Notes: generated by a model not told the origin, from the letters alone. A DNA stretch of 64,000 nt from Shimia aestuarii (GCF_900114635.1 NZ_FOTQ01000001.1:1116001-1180000); one strand, 5' to 3'; shown: positions 1-9,502, numbered from the stretch's first letter. Numbers and translations are program-made.

Positions 1-842
1 AGCGCATGGGTGCGCTCGGCCTGCGACAGTTCCCCCGACAGGGCCACAACCTGAAAGCCCCGGTTCGAAAGCCGCGTTGTCAGGCGGTTCACCATCGCGC
101 GGGTGTTGGCAAAGACGATAGCGTTGGGCGCCTCGTAAAAGCGCAAAGTGTTGATCACCGCGTTGTCGGCATCGCGTTCGGCCACCAGCATGGCGCGGTA
201 TTCGATATCCGCGTGCTGGCCCTCTTCGGATTTCGTGACGACGCGAATGGCGTCGCGCTGATAGCTCTTGGCAAGATGGGTGATCGTGTTCGGCACCGTG
301 GCGGAAAACAGAAGGGTCTGACGGTCTTCGGGCGCTTCGCTCAGGATGAACTCAAGATCCTCGCGGAACCCGAGGTCAAGCATTTCATCCGCCTCGTCCA
401 GCACCACCGCGCGCAACTGGCCAAGGTCGATCGACCCGCGCGTGATGTGATCGCGCAAACGCCCCGGCGTGGCCACAACGATGTGCGCTCCACGCTCCAA
501 TGCGCGGCGTTCATCCCGCATGTCCATGCCACCCACGCAAGACGCCATCCGCGCGCCCGCTGCCGCATAAAGCCACTGAAGCTCGCGCTTCACCTGCAAC
601 GCAAGTTCACGCGTCGGCGCGATGACCAACGCAAGCGGTGCGCCCGCCTCTCCAAATGCCTCGTCGTCGCCCAACAGGGTCGGCGCGATGCTCAGGCCAA
701 AGCCCACGGTCTTGCCCGATCCGGTCTGGGCCGACACCAGAAGGTCCTTGCCCTCATAATCGGGGTTCAGAACTGCTTCTTGAACGGGGGTCAGTTTGTC
801 ATATCCACGCGCATCGAGCGCGTCACGAAGAGCTTGTTTCAC
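1..842 (-). CDS. DEAD-box ATP-dependent RNA helicase, N-terminal part (cut by left edge)
   Basis: ATP-driven RNA unwinding enzyme of superfamily 2; the C-terminal part lies beyond base 1. Translating the minus strand from a GTG at 842 gives, in order, a Q-motif region (YDKLTPVQ), Walker A AQTGSGKT, motif Ia APTRELALQ, motif Ib ATPGRL, the DEAD box in VLDEADEMLD, and SAT in LFSATVP, then the start of the second RecA lobe (IVFANTRAMVNRL). GTG is chosen because AAGAGA lies seven bases upstream and the Q motif follows at the usual distance; an in-frame TTG 18 bases upstream is an alternative. This is the canonical helicase core, seen directly. Which paralogue (DeaD, RhlE or other) cannot be told without the C-terminus. 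Confidence 0.93.
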   Translation of the reverse strand, partial: MKQALRDALDARGYDKLTPVQEAVLNPDYEGKDLLVSAQTGSGKTVGFGLSIAPTLLGDDEAFGEAGAPLALVIAPTRELALQVKRELQWLYAAAGARMASCVGGMDMRDERRALERGAHIVVATPGRLRDHITRGSIDLGQLRAVVLDEADEMLDLGFREDLEFILSEAPEDRQTLLFSATVPNTITHLAKSYQRDAIRVVTKSEEGQHADIEYRAMLVAERDADNAVINTLRFYEAPNAIVFANTRAMVNRLTTRLSNRGFQVVALSGELSQAERTHA

Positions 843-1110
843 GGCTGGGTCTCTTTTCAAAGGGTATGCCCCTTTTCAACGCACCCTTCGAACCCGGCCT
901 TTCGCCGTTGTTCACCCTTCGCGTCATTTCAGAGCAATGAAGACGCGCGTGTAGGGCATTTGTTCGTGTTTGTATAGCACTGCAAAACGCATGGCTGCCT
1001 TGCGCAGGCCCGGAGCCGGAAATTTGCCCTGATTTTATGTGCCCCCCTGCACATTCGCGCAACAAAGCTTAAGTTGGCCCGAATGACATGACAAACAGGG
1101 CGCGAGATAC

Positions 1111-1986
1111 ATGACCGATACCTATACCCCCCCGAAAGTCTGGACCTGGGATCAGGAAAGCGGCGGCCGCTTTGCCAGCATCAACCGTCCCATCGCCGGC
1201 CCCACCCATGACAAGGAATTGCCCGTCGGCAAACACCCGTTCCAGCTTTACTCGCTGGCCACACCCAACGGCGTCAAAGTCACTGTGATGTTCGAGGAAT
1301 TGCTGGCCGCTGGACACAAGGATGCCGACTATGACGCGTGGCTGATCAACATCGGCGAAGGCGAACAGTTCGGCTCGGGCTTTGTGGACGTGAACCCCAA
1401 CTCGAAAATCCCGGCCCTGATGGACCATAGCGGCGACAAGCCTGTCCGCGTGTTTGAATCGGCGGCCATCCTCATGCATCTGGCGGAAAAGTTCGACGCC
1501 TTCCTTGGGCCACAGGAAAATCGCTCGGAAATGCTGAGCTGGCTGTTCTGGCAGATGGGCAGCGCGCCCTATCTTGGCGGCGGCTTTGGCCATTTCTATG
1601 CCTACGCCCCCGAAAAGTGGCAATACCCGATCGACCGCTTTGCCATGGAGACCAAACGTCAGCTTGACGTGCTGGATCGCCAGCTTGCCGACAACGCCTT
1701 CATTTCAGGCGACACCTACACAATTGCCGACATGGCAATCTGGGCATGGTACGGGCAGCTTGTGCTGGGCCGGCTCTATGACGCTGCCGAGTTCCTTGAC
1801 GTGGAGAGCTACAAGAACGTGCTGCGCTGGGCCAAAGAGATCGACGCCCGCCCCGCGGTTCAGCGTGGCCGCATGGTGAACCGTGCCTTTGGCGATCCGG
1901 CGAGCCAGCTGCGCGAACGCCACGACGCGGGTGATTTCGACACCCAGACATGGGACAAGATCGGCCCCAAGGACGAGGAAAGCTGA
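1111..1986 (+). CDS. yghU: YghU-type glutathione transferase (disulfide-bond oxidoreductase)
   Basis: Cytosolic glutathione transferase of the nu class, which in E. coli has glutathione-dependent disulfide-bond reductase activity. The 291-residue length and the roughly 45-residue N-terminal extension before the thioredoxin-like fold match YghU rather than shorter GSTs. Visible landmarks are the extension ending near ELPVGKHPFQLYSLATPNG, the glutathione-site segment NPNSKIPALMD near residues 98-108, ESAAILMHLAEKF near 118-130, and the helical C-terminal domain with TIADMAIWAWYG. It is a single gene with a strong terminator just downstream, so probably monocistronic. A second, shorter GST is encoded at 45597-46295. 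The physiological substrate cannot be read from sequence. Confidence 0.93.
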   Translation: MTDTYTPPKVWTWDQESGGRFASINRPIAGPTHDKELPVGKHPFQLYSLATPNGVKVTVMFEELLAAGHKDADYDAWLINIGEGEQFGSGFVDVNPNSKIPALMDHSGDKPVRVFESAAILMHLAEKFDAFLGPQENRSEMLSWLFWQMGSAPYLGGGFGHFYAYAPEKWQYPIDRFAMETKRQLDVLDRQLADNAFISGDTYTIADMAIWAWYGQLVLGRLYDAAEFLDVESYKNVLRWAKEIDARPAVQRGRMVNRAFGDPASQLRERHDAGDFDTQTWDKIGPKDEES

Positions 1987-2016
1987 TCCGCTTTTCGACA
2001 ATCTATCAAGAGAGCA

Positions 2017-2044
2017 GCCCCGGATCACATCCGGGGCATTTTTT
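2017..2044 (+). terminator. Rho-independent terminator of the yghU-like gene
   Basis: Perfect nine-base stem GCCCCGGAT / ATCCGGGGC with a three-base loop, followed by A and six T, 30 bases after the stop codon of the upstream transferase gene. Confidence 0.93.
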
Positions 2045-2231
2045 CGTCAACATACCGCACGTTCCATGAACGTTTCGCATCCTGCGGACAAATACCGACG
2101 TAATACCGACATGACACCGACGCGATACAGACCGGGGTTTTGCCCATTAACCCAAGGCAACTCACACCGATTCGCGCGCCTTCCGGCCACAAGCCCCGAG
2201 CGCACGCGCCAGAGTTTGTTAACCAACGGCG

Positions 2232-3818
2232 CTAGGCTCCGGCGAGGATCATCTCCGCCGCCTTCTCTCCGATCATGATCGTGGGCGAGTTGGTATTGCC
2301 GCTGGTGATGGTCGGCATGATCGACGCATCCGCCACCCGCAGCCCGCCAATCCCCTTCATCCGCAACTGCGGGTCCAGCGGTGCGGCCTCATCCGCCCCC
2401 ATCCGCACCGTGCTCACCGGATGAAAGATCGTCGTGCCAATGTCACCTGCCGCCTTGGCCAGTTCCGCCTCATCCTGCGCCGTGATCCCCGGTTTCATCT
2501 CCTCGGGCGCATATTTCGCCATCGGTGCCTGCGCCATGATTGCCCTTGCCTGCCGGATCGCCGCCACCGCCACGGCCCGATCCCCTTCGGTCGACAGGTA
2601 GTTCGGCGTAATCGCCGGGGCATCACCCGGATTGGGCGACGTGATCCGCACATGCCCGCGGCTTTCGGGGCGCAGGTTGCACACGCTCGCCGTCATCGCC
2701 GGAAAATCATGCAAAGGCTGGCCAAACGCCTCCAACGTCAGGGGCTGCACGTGATACTCCAGATCGGGCGTCGCAAGATCGGGGCGCGACTTGGTAAAGG
2801 CCCCCAGCTGGCTTGGCGCCATCGACATCGGCCCGGTGCGTTTCAACAGATATTCCAGCCCGATCTTGGCCTTGCCCACCAGCGAATTTGCCATGGTGTT
2901 CAACGTCTTGGCCCCATCCAGCTTCCAGGCACAGCGCAATTGCAAATGGTCCTGCAGGTTCTCCCCAACCTGCGCCACCTCGTGCACCACATCGATGCCG
3001 TGCTCCTTCAACAGGGCCCCCGGCCCGATCCCCGAAAGCTGCAGGATCTGCGGCGAGTTGATCGCCCCGGCACAAAGCACCACATCCCCGCCGCACCGCG
3101 CCTCTTTCAACTCACCATTCTGACGATATGACACACCCGCAACCCGGCCCCCTTCGATCAAAAGCCGCTCGGTCTGGGCATGGGTTTCGATCTTGAGTTT
3201 CACATCCTTCAAAGGGCGCAAAAACGCCTTGGCCGTATTCAGCCGCCAGCCCCGGTTCTGGTTGACCTTGAAATAGCCCACGCCCTCGTTGTTACCTGTG
3301 TTGAAATCATCCGTGCGCGGAATGCCCGCCGCCTCGGCGGCTGCCATCCAATCGTCCAGCACATCCCAATGCAGGCGCTGATTGTCGACATGCCATTCCC
3401 CGCCCGCACCATGCATCTCCGACGGGCCGTCCATGTAATCCTCGACCCGTTTGAACAGTGGCAACACGTCCTCCCAGCCCCAGCCGGGATTGCCCATCTG
3501 CCGCCAGCCATCGTAATCCGCCGCCTGTCCACGCAGGTAAAGCATCCCGTTGATCGAGGAACAGCCGCCCAGCACCTTGCCCCTCGGATAGATCAACGAC
3601 CGTCCGTTTAACCCTTTGTCAGCTTCGGTCCTGTACATCCAATCTGTGCGCGGATTGCCGATGCAATAGAGATACCCCATCGGGATGTGGATCCAGTGGT
3701 AATTGTCCCGCCCCCCGGCTTCGAGCAGCAACACCTTGCGCCCCGCCTTGCTCAACCGGTTGGCCACCACGCAACCGGCGCTTCCGGCGCCGACGACAAT
3801 ATGATCCCAGTCCATCAC
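2232..3818 (-). CDS. GMC-family FAD-dependent oxidoreductase (choline/alcohol dehydrogenase-like)
   Basis: Flavoprotein that oxidises an alcohol to the aldehyde. The 528-residue protein has the N-terminal FAD-binding segment [16 protein letters not shown] (about residues 8-23), the GMC signature [14 protein letters not shown] (about 84-97), and the C-terminal catalytic region with [10 protein letters not shown] and SGNTNSPT, which supply the His and Asn of the active site. Its length fits the choline dehydrogenase/AlkJ branch. AAAGGGGACGTG precedes the ATG. It lies 45 bases downstream of the ECF41 sigma gene on the same strand with no visible terminator between, so it may belong to that operon; ECF41 sigma genes commonly accompany an oxidoreductase. 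The substrate is not determinable here. Confidence 0.92.
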   Translation of the reverse strand: MMDWDHIVVGAGSAGCVVANRLSKAGRKVLLLEAGGRDNYHWIHIPMGYLYCIGNPRTDWMYRTEADKGLNGRSLIYPRGKVLGGCSSINGMLYLRGQAADYDGWRQMGNPGWGWEDVLPLFKRVEDYMDGPSEMHGAGGEWHVDNQRLHWDVLDDWMAAAEAAGIPRTDDFNTGNNEGVGYFKVNQNRGWRLNTAKAFLRPLKDVKLKIETHAQTERLLIEGGRVAGVSYRQNGELKEARCGGDVVLCAGAINSPQILQLSGIGPGALLKEHGIDVVHEVAQVGENLQDHLQLRCAWKLDGAKTLNTMANSLVGKAKIGLEYLLKRTGPMSMAPSQLGAFTKSRPDLATPDLEYHVQPLTLEAFGQPLHDFPAMTASVCNLRPESRGHVRITSPNPGDAPAITPNYLSTEGDRAVAVAAIRQARAIMAQAPMAKYAPEEMKPGITAQDEAELAKAAGDIGTTIFHPVSTVRMGADEAAPLDPQLRMKGIGGLRVADASIMPTITSGNTNSPTIMIGEKAAEMILAGA

Positions 3819-3863
3819 GTCCCCTTTCGATTGATCGAAGGAGACGACCCGAGGACGGGATTG

Positions 3864-4736
3864 TCAATCGGTCGAAAGCGCCCTGCCCAGCTTGTCCGGG
3901 TTGCGCATGATATAGAGCCATTGAACCTCACCTTGCGCATTGGGAACAAGCGTGGTCACCGCATCGAGCACATCATCGTGGTACCGGGCAATGGCCGGGG
4001 CATTGTTGGCGCGCACCATCGCGAACCGCATGCCCGGGATGTCCTTCTCACGGCTCATCACTGCGGTCAGGACCGTCATGATGTCCTGCGGTCCATGCAA
4101 TACACGCAGCGCAGCCGAAGCCTTGCCGCCCCCGTCCGAAATGGCCATCGCGTCACTCGCCAGCATTTCCAGTGCCGCCGCGTGATCCTGAGTGGCGGCC
4201 AAAAAAAACCGCTCCAACGCCTCTGCCGCCTCTTCTCGCGACACATCGAAACGTGGCCCCTCGGATTGCAGGCGCTTATGCGCGCGGCTCACCATCTGGC
4301 GGCAACTGGCCTCAGAACGTTCAAGAATGGCGGCAATCTCGGCGTAATCCGCATCAAACGCCTCGCGCAGAACAAAGGCCGCGCGTTCCACCGGGGCAAG
4401 ACGTTCCATCGCCCAGAGCAGCGCCAACTCACATTCCTGCGCCAGTTCAAACCCGGTTTCTGTCGACGGTTCATGGGCCGAAATCAGCGGCTCCGGCAGC
4501 CACGGGCCAACATAGGTCTCGCGGCGTTTCTGGGCAGAACGCAAGGTATCGATCGCCACGTTGGTTGCCACGCGGCGCAACCAGGCACGCGGATTTTCAA
4601 TCGCACGCCCGGCTGCGAACCGCAGCCAGACCTCCTGCACCACGTCTTCGGCGGCGCTGCGTTCGCCCAGCATGCGATAGGAAATCGACAAAAGCGCCGG
4701 TCGCTCCGCCTCGAACAGGTCCACAAGGTCCTTCAT
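3864..4736 (-). CDS. ECF41-type RNA polymerase sigma factor with SnoaL-like C-terminal domain
   Basis: Extracytoplasmic-function sigma factor. Region 2 is at about residues 5-70 (SISYRMLGERSAAEDVVQEVWLRF), region 4 at about 105-160, and the rest is an NTF2/SnoaL-like domain. The three hallmark motifs of group ECF41 are present in order: WLPEP at 79-83, DGGGK at 201-205 and NPDKL at 279-283. In this group the fused C-terminal domain, rather than a separate anti-sigma factor, controls activity. It is the third gene of a tightly packed minus-strand run: an ATGA overlap joins the first two genes and three bases separate the AhpD-like stop from this start. A perfect match to the ECF41 promoter lies upstream of the run, so autoregulation is likely. 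The inducing signal is unknown. Confidence 0.95.
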   Translation of the reverse strand: MKDLVDLFEAERPALLSISYRMLGERSAAEDVVQEVWLRFAAGRAIENPRAWLRRVATNVAIDTLRSAQKRRETYVGPWLPEPLISAHEPSTETGFELAQECELALLWAMERLAPVERAAFVLREAFDADYAEIAAILERSEASCRQMVSRAHKRLQSEGPRFDVSREEAAEALERFFLAATQDHAAALEMLASDAMAISDGGGKASAALRVLHGPQDIMTVLTAVMSREKDIPGMRFAMVRANNAPAIARYHDDVLDAVTTLVPNAQGEVQWLYIMRNPDKLGRALSTD

Positions 4737-4739
4737 CGC

Positions 4740-5276
4740 TTACACCGCCACTTTCCCGACCCGGCCCAGCACCTCGATCTGCTGGCAAGCATGTCCACTT
4801 CCCAGTCCGCGTTTGAAGACCGGGTAAAACCGCCCGGACGCGGCTGCAAAGCTCGCCGCGACCAACGCCTGTTCTCCAAAACGTGCCCTTATCGTATCGG
4901 CAAATTCGTTGGGTTCATAGGAGCGCGAAATCGCGGATCGGGCAAATTGGACGCCAAGCCCGACGTCGCCAGCCTCGTCCAACCGCCCCTCGACCGCAGC
5001 CAGAAGCGCGTTTTCATCCACTCTGTTTTCCAACGCGAAATCGACAACCAACTGTGCGCAAGGTCCGCAATCACCGTCCAATGTCGAAGCCAGAAGCGCC
5101 CCGGCCCAGACACCGCGCGCGGCCTTTGGCCCCTTGTATTGGGACACGAGCGGCAAAAGAGACAGCGCCAAGCCTGCCGCCGCCGAGGTGTCGATCACGT
5201 GATGCATATAGTCCACGTTATAGTCATAGCGGCGGCCAAAAACGCGCGCGCCCCGGTGCAAGAGAGCCCGTATCAT
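4740..5276 (-). CDS. AhpD/carboxymuconolactone decarboxylase-like protein with a CxxC motif
   Basis: A 178-residue helical protein with CGPC at residues 70-73 in STLDGDCGPCAQL, resembling the redox centre of AhpD-type alkylhydroperoxidases. ECF41 sigma genes are typically next to a carboxymuconolactone decarboxylase, oxidoreductase or epimerase gene, and this fills that role. The start at 5276 gives an ATGA overlap with the upstream membrane-protein gene; longer starts would run into that gene. The histidine AhpD has four residues after the second cysteine appears to be valine here, so peroxidase activity is uncertain. A thiol-redox role is inferred from motif and context. Confidence 0.72.
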   Translation of the reverse strand: MIRALLHRGARVFGRRYDYNVDYMHHVIDTSAAAGLALSLLPLVSQYKGPKAARGVWAGALLASTLDGDCGPCAQLVVDFALENRVDENALLAAVEGRLDEAGDVGLGVQFARSAISRSYEPNEFADTIRARFGEQALVAASFAAASGRFYPVFKRGLGSGHACQQIEVLGRVGKVAV

Positions 5277-5662
5277 GCCCTCGCCTCCGTGTTGCCAAGC
5301 CGACCCGCTGCGATCAGGGCAAGCCACGCAGGAAGTTGGATCCCGACAAGGTTCACGAAGGCCACCAAATCAAGCGCTGCGCCACGGTGCAGACCCCAAA
5401 TCCAAAGGTGGAATGCCGCATGCAGCACTGGAAAGCCAGCAGCGAACAGGGCCAACGGCCGGTTGTCGGTGCGTGCCGCCACCACGAGCCCCGCGCCGGA
5501 GACCGCAAAGGCAATCGCGACATCGCGGATGAAATGCGCGTTGAACCCGCCGGTCGCTGCAACGCCGGGGACGCTGTTGTACCAAGGCAATGGCGCCGTC
5601 CACATTATCGCGCCATTGCAGATGAAATAGGCGCCCAGCCCGTAAAGGATCGTTCGTGTCAT
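5273..5662 (-). CDS. Small integral membrane protein, first gene of the ECF41 operon
   Basis: A 129-residue protein with about four hydrophobic segments (residues roughly 4-20, 44-63, 70-90 and 97-118) and short polar links; no family recognised with confidence. The start at 5662 has AAGGAGATTGCAC in front, a clear ribosome-binding site. The stop overlaps the start of the AhpD-like gene (ATGA), so the two are translationally coupled. It is the first gene after the ECF41 promoter at 5691-5717, placing it directly in the predicted regulon. Function unknown; a membrane partner for the redox protein encoded next to it is possible but unproven. Confidence 0.8.
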   Translation of the reverse strand: MTRTILYGLGAYFICNGAIMWTAPLPWYNSVPGVAATGGFNAHFIRDVAIAFAVSGAGLVVAARTDNRPLALFAAGFPVLHAAFHLWIWGLHRGAALDLVAFVNLVGIQLPAWLALIAAGRLGNTEARA

Positions 5663-5690
5663 GTGCAATCTCCTTGGTTGTTTAATCCAA

Positions 5691-5717
5691 GACGAGACAG
5701 CAATTGGTTTTGTGACA
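5691..5717 (-). promoter_or_regulatory. ECF41 sigma-factor promoter, TGTCACA-N16-CGTC
   Basis: On the minus strand TGTCACA (5717-5711), exactly 16 bases, then CGTC (5694-5691). This is identical to the established ECF41 consensus. It ends 29 bases upstream of the ATG of the first operon gene, leaving a short leader with the Shine-Dalgarno site. Confidence 0.88.
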
Positions 5718-5729
5718 ACCGATGTGAAA

Positions 5730-6188
5730 TCAGACCGGCAAGGCCGTGGTCTTGAACACGGTCCGCAGCGCAAAGGACGACTGCATCTGTGCCACGCCCG
5801 GCAAGCGCGCAAGGTGTTGCCGGTGAATGCGCGCAAAATCCTCGGTGTCCTCGGCCACCACCTTGAGAATGTAATCCGCCGTGCCCGCCATCAGGTGACA
5901 TTCGAGCACATGCGGCACCCGCGCTACGGCCTTTTCAAAGGCTTCCAGCACTTCGTCGGCCTGCCCTGACAGGGTGATTTCCACAAACACAGTCGTGGGT
6001 AGGTTCATCCGCCGCGGATCAAGCAAGGCAACATAGTCGCGCACATACCCTTCTGCTTCCAGCCGATGCACCCGCCGATGACAGGCCGAAGGCGACAGGT
6101 TCACCTTTTCCGAAAGCTCTGCATTCGAGATGCGCCCCTGTTTCTGAAGCACCCTCAGAATCCGTTGATCTGTCTGATCCAATGACAT
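5730..6188 (-). CDS. Lrp/AsnC-family transcriptional regulator, probable regulator of alanine dehydrogenase
   Basis: A 152-residue feast/famine regulator. The N-terminal winged HTH begins MSLDQTDQRILRVLQKQGR and includes NAELSEKVNLSPSACHRRVHRL; the C-terminal RAM/AsnC ligand domain contains VLECHLMAGTADYILKV. The ATG at 6188 gives the standard family length; the frame stays open further upstream but runs into the promoter region. It is divergent from alanine dehydrogenase across 148 bases. AsnC-type regulators next to ald commonly activate it in response to alanine, which is the likely role here. A direct repeat in the shared intergenic region is a candidate binding site. Confidence 0.93.
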   Translation of the reverse strand: MSLDQTDQRILRVLQKQGRISNAELSEKVNLSPSACHRRVHRLEAEGYVRDYVALLDPRRMNLPTTVFVEITLSGQADEVLEAFEKAVARVPHVLECHLMAGTADYILKVVAEDTEDFARIHRQHLARLPGVAQMQSSFALRTVFKTTALPV

Positions 6189-6222
6189 TTTACGATCATT
6201 CCTTGCGATTTTTCTCAGAGTA

Positions 6223-6246
6223 CTCGAATATTCTTCGAATAGCGAG
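6223..6246. promoter_or_regulatory. Candidate Lrp/AsnC binding site between regulator and ald
   Basis: TCGAATA occurs at 6224-6230 and again at 6235-6241, an 11-base period, inside a CTCG...CGAG inverted pair. The surrounding stretch is much more AT-rich than the flanking genes. Helically phased sites suit an AsnC-type oligomer; binding is inferred. Confidence 0.45.
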
Positions 6247-6336
6247 TTTTCAAACTGCACAAAAAACAAGCAAATTCTGCCTCGGAGCCGCCACATTGGA
6301 GAGAGTAAAATAATTGCTCTCAGGGAGACTCGCAAA

Positions 6337-7455
6337 ATGAAGATCGGTTGCCCCACCGAAATCAAACCCCAGGAATTCCGCGTCGGTATGACCCCGGACG
6401 CCGCCCGCGAAGCGGTCAACAACGGCCACGACGTCCTGATCCAGAAAGGCGCCGGTATGGGCGCAGGTTTCACCGACGAAGACTATGTTTCGGCGGGTGC
6501 CGCGATCATCGACACGGCAGAGGAAATCTTTGCCACCGCCGACATGATCGTCAAGGTCAAGGAACCGCAGGCCGTCGAACGCAATATGCTGCGCGAAGGC
6601 CAGCTTCTGTTCACCTACCTGCACCTGGCACCCGATCCCGAGCAAACCAAAGACCTGCTCGAATCCGGCTGTACCGCGATTGCCTATGAAACCGTGACCG
6701 ACGATCGTGGCGGCCTGCCACTGCTCGCCCCGATGTCTGAAGTTGCAGGCCGTCTCGCGCCGCAGGTTGGCGCATGGACCTTGCAAAAGGCCAATGGTGG
6801 CCGTGGCGTTCTGATGGGCGGTGTTCCCGGCGTGGCCCCGGCCAAAGTGGTCGTGATCGGCGGCGGTGTCGTTGGCACCCACGCGGCCAAGATCGCCGCG
6901 GGCATGGGCGCGGATGTGACCGTTCTCGACCGTTCGCTGCCGCGTCTGCGCTATCTTGACGACGTCTTTGGCGGCACCTTCAAGAACCAGTACTCCACCG
7001 CCGGTGCGACTGCCGATCTGGTGCGTGAAGCCGACATGGTAATCGGCGCGGTTCTGATCCCCGGTGCTGCGGCTCCGAAACTGGTTAGCCGTGCACAGCT
7101 CAGCGAAATGAAGCCCGGCGCGGCCCTCGTGGACGTGGCCATCGACCAGGGCGGCTGCTTTGAAACCTCCAAGGCGACCACCCATGCCGACCCGATCTAC
7201 GAAGTCGACGGCATCATGCATTACTGCGTCGCCAACATGCCCGGCGCCGTGGCCCGCACTTCGACCCAGGCGCTTGGCAACGCGACCCTGCCGTTCATGC
7301 TGAACCTTGCCAACAAGGGCTGGCGTCAGGCCTGCGAAGACGATCCGCACCTGCTCAACGGCCTGAACGTGCATGCCGGTCAACTGACCTATTATGCCGT
7401 GGGCAAGGCGCTGGGACTCGACGTGATCTCCCCCAGCCTCGCGCTCAAGAGCTAA
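6337..7455 (+). CDS. ald: Alanine dehydrogenase
   Basis: NAD-dependent oxidative deamination of L-alanine to pyruvate and ammonia, reversible, cytosolic. The 372-residue length is standard. Conserved features include the N-terminal [17 protein letters not shown], the lysine in MIVKVKEPQ near residue 75, the histidine in [10 protein letters not shown] near 96, and the Rossmann segment [21 protein letters not shown] near residues 170-190. GGGAGACTCGCAAA precedes the ATG. Divergent transcription from an Lrp/AsnC regulator suggests induction by alanine. The downstream gap to the convergent dxs gene holds a strong hairpin. Confidence 0.97.
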   Translation: MKIGCPTEIKPQEFRVGMTPDAAREAVNNGHDVLIQKGAGMGAGFTDEDYVSAGAAIIDTAEEIFATADMIVKVKEPQAVERNMLREGQLLFTYLHLAPDPEQTKDLLESGCTAIAYETVTDDRGGLPLLAPMSEVAGRLAPQVGAWTLQKANGGRGVLMGGVPGVAPAKVVVIGGGVVGTHAAKIAAGMGADVTVLDRSLPRLRYLDDVFGGTFKNQYSTAGATADLVREADMVIGAVLIPGAAAPKLVSRAQLSEMKPGAALVDVAIDQGGCFETSKATTHADPIYEVDGIMHYCVANMPGAVARTSTQALGNATLPFMLNLANKGWRQACEDDPHLLNGLNVHAGQLTYYAVGKALGLDVISPSLALKS

Positions 7456-7461
7456 GCGAAA

Positions 7462-7490
7462 CGGCGCTGCCCCGGCACGGGGCAGCGCCG
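7462..7490. terminator. GC-rich perfect hairpin between convergent ald and dxs
   Basis: Twelve-base perfect arms CGGCGCTGCCCC / GGGGCAGCGCCG with a five-base loop, seven bases after the ald stop codon. There is no T tract on either strand, so it could act as a 3' end stabiliser or RNA-processing signal rather than a classical intrinsic terminator. Confidence 0.6.
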
Positions 7491-7558
7491 CCCGACCCAA
7501 CGCTTTGGGGCGCAGCTTGTCTGCGTGTCAAAGGGGCGGGAGCGCCTGCCGAAAAATC

Positions 7559-9487
7559 TCAGGCGCGGCGGGTGCCCAGCGTCGCAATCCCCAGCACATC
7601 CAGCACCTTGGCCTCGATCTGCTCGGCATTCATCGCCGCGACGTCATACATTGCCTTCGGGCTGGCCTGATCAATGAACGTATCGGGCAGCACCATCGAG
7701 CGGTATTTCAGCCCATCATCAAACACGCCGTTTTCTGCCAGAAGCTGCGCGACATGGCTGCCAAAGCCGCCGATCGCACCTTCCTCGATGGTGATCAGCG
7801 CTTCGTGATTGGCGGCAAGGTCAAGGATCATCGCTTCATCCAGCGGCTTGGCAAATCGCGCATCGGCAATCGTGGGCGTGATCCCCCTGGCCGAAAGCGC
7901 CTCGGCGGCTTTGCGCACCTCTTCCAGACGCGTGCCCAGCGACAACAGCGCCACGCGCTTGCCTTGCTGGATCATCCGGCCCTTACCGATCTCAAGCACC
8001 TCTCCGCGCTCGGGCAGGTCAACGCCCACACCCTCTCCACGCGGGTAGCGGAAGGCAATCGGCCCCTCGTCATGCGCAGCAGCGGTGGCGACCATATGGA
8101 CCAGTTCCGCCTCATCGGCGGCGGCCATGACCACCATGCCGGGCAGGTTAGCCATATAGGCAATGTCGAACGATCCGGCATGGGTCGCCCCATCCGCGCC
8201 AACCAACCCGGCGCGGTCAATCGCAAAGCGCACCGGCAGGCGCTGGATCGCAACGTCATGCACAACCTGATCATAGCCACGCTGCAGGAATGTCGAATAC
8301 ATCGCGCAGAATGGCTTCATTCCACCCGCCGCCAGCGCGGCGGCAAAGGTCACGCCATGCTGCTCGGCAATCGCGACGTCAAAACAGCGGCTAGGATAAC
8401 GCTCCGCCATAAGGTTCAAACCGGTACCATCCGGCATTGCGGCGGTCACGGCGCAAATCCGATCATCCCGCGCAGCCTCGTCCACCAGCGCCTTGCCGAA
8501 GGTCGCGGTATAGGACGGCGCATTCGAGGGCGCCTTGAACTGCTTGCCTGTCACAACATCAAAACGGGCGGTCGCGTGCCCCCGGTCCCGCGCCGCCTCG
8601 GCCGGGGCATAGCCCTTGCCCTTCTTGGTGATGATATGGAGCATCACAGGCCCGGTCGCCCGCTGGCGCAAGGTGCGCAGCAAAGGCAAGAGCTGATCCA
8701 TGTCATGCCCGTCTATGGGCCCCACGTAAGAGAACCCAAGCTCCTCGAAAAGCGTGCCGCCAACCGCCATGCCCTTGATCATTTCCTTGGCGCGCTTGGC
8801 GCCTTCGCGGAACGGTTCGGGCAACAGCGAGACAGCGCCCTTGGCAGCCGCCTTGAATTCCTGGAACGGTTCGCCTGCGTAAAGCCGCGAAAGGTAGGAC
8901 GACATCGCCCCCACCGGCGGTGCAATCGACATGTCGTTGTCGTTCAGAATCACGAACAGGCGCTTGTCGAGATGCCCGGCGTTGTTCATCGCCTCATATG
9001 CCATCCCCGCCGAGATCGACCCATCCCCGATCACGGCAATCGCATCGCCCAGACCGCCTTCGCATTGCCCGCCCAGATCACGCGCCACGGCAAAGCCAAG
9101 CGCCGCGGAAATCGAGGTCGAGGAATGCGCCGCACCAAACGGATCATAGACGCTCTCGGAGCGCTTGGTGAAACCACTCAGCCCGCCTTCCTGACGCAGT
9201 GTGCGGATGCGATCTCGCCGTCCGGTCAGGATCTTGTGTGGGTAACACTGGTGTCCCACATCCCAGATCAGCTTGTCACGTGGCGTGTCGAACACCGCAT
9301 GCAGCGCCACGGTCAGCTCAACCACGCCAAGCCCGGCGCCAAGGTGTCCGCCGGTTTCGGAAACGGCGGAAATGGTTTCCGAACGCAATTCCTTTGCCAC
9401 CTGAGTCAACTCGGCATCCGAGAACTGTTTCAGGTCTGCCGGGCTCTGCACCCGGTCGAGCAGGGGGGTATCGGGTCTGGCTGACAT
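7559..9487 (-). CDS. dxs: 1-deoxy-D-xylulose-5-phosphate synthase
   Basis: Thiamine-diphosphate enzyme that condenses pyruvate and glyceraldehyde 3-phosphate, the first step of the MEP isoprenoid route. The 642-residue length is typical. Visible motifs are [13 protein letters not shown] near residue 80, the ThDP-binding [19 protein letters not shown] near 150-170, the transketolase pyrimidine domain with [15 protein letters not shown] near 370, and the C-terminal domain with [25 protein letters not shown] precedes the ATG. It is the last gene of a minus-strand run deacetylase-xseB-ispA-dxs, 15 bases after the ispA stop, so the first steps of prenyl supply are co-transcribed. Confidence 0.98.
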   Translation of the reverse strand: MSARPDTPLLDRVQSPADLKQFSDAELTQVAKELRSETISAVSETGGHLGAGLGVVELTVALHAVFDTPRDKLIWDVGHQCYPHKILTGRRDRIRTLRQEGGLSGFTKRSESVYDPFGAAHSSTSISAALGFAVARDLGGQCEGGLGDAIAVIGDGSISAGMAYEAMNNAGHLDKRLFVILNDNDMSIAPPVGAMSSYLSRLYAGEPFQEFKAAAKGAVSLLPEPFREGAKRAKEMIKGMAVGGTLFEELGFSYVGPIDGHDMDQLLPLLRTLRQRATGPVMLHIITKKGKGYAPAEAARDRGHATARFDVVTGKQFKAPSNAPSYTATFGKALVDEAARDDRICAVTAAMPDGTGLNLMAERYPSRCFDVAIAEQHGVTFAAALAAGGMKPFCAMYSTFLQRGYDQVVHDVAIQRLPVRFAIDRAGLVGADGATHAGSFDIAYMANLPGMVVMAAADEAELVHMVATAAAHDEGPIAFRYPRGEGVGVDLPERGEVLEIGKGRMIQQGKRVALLSLGTRLEEVRKAAEALSARGITPTIADARFAKPLDEAMILDLAANHEALITIEEGAIGGFGSHVAQLLAENGVFDDGLKYRSMVLPDTFIDQASPKAMYDVAAMNAEQIEAKVLDVLGIATLGTRRA

Positions 9488-9502
9488 GGCCTCGCCTTTT
9501 TG

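Noticed and set aside
3687-5630. Open frame of 647 codons on the plus strand
   Set aside because: Opposite to the GMC, sigma, AhpD-like and membrane-protein genes; Arg/His/Pro-rich make-up typical of antisense frames in GC-rich DNA and no family pattern.
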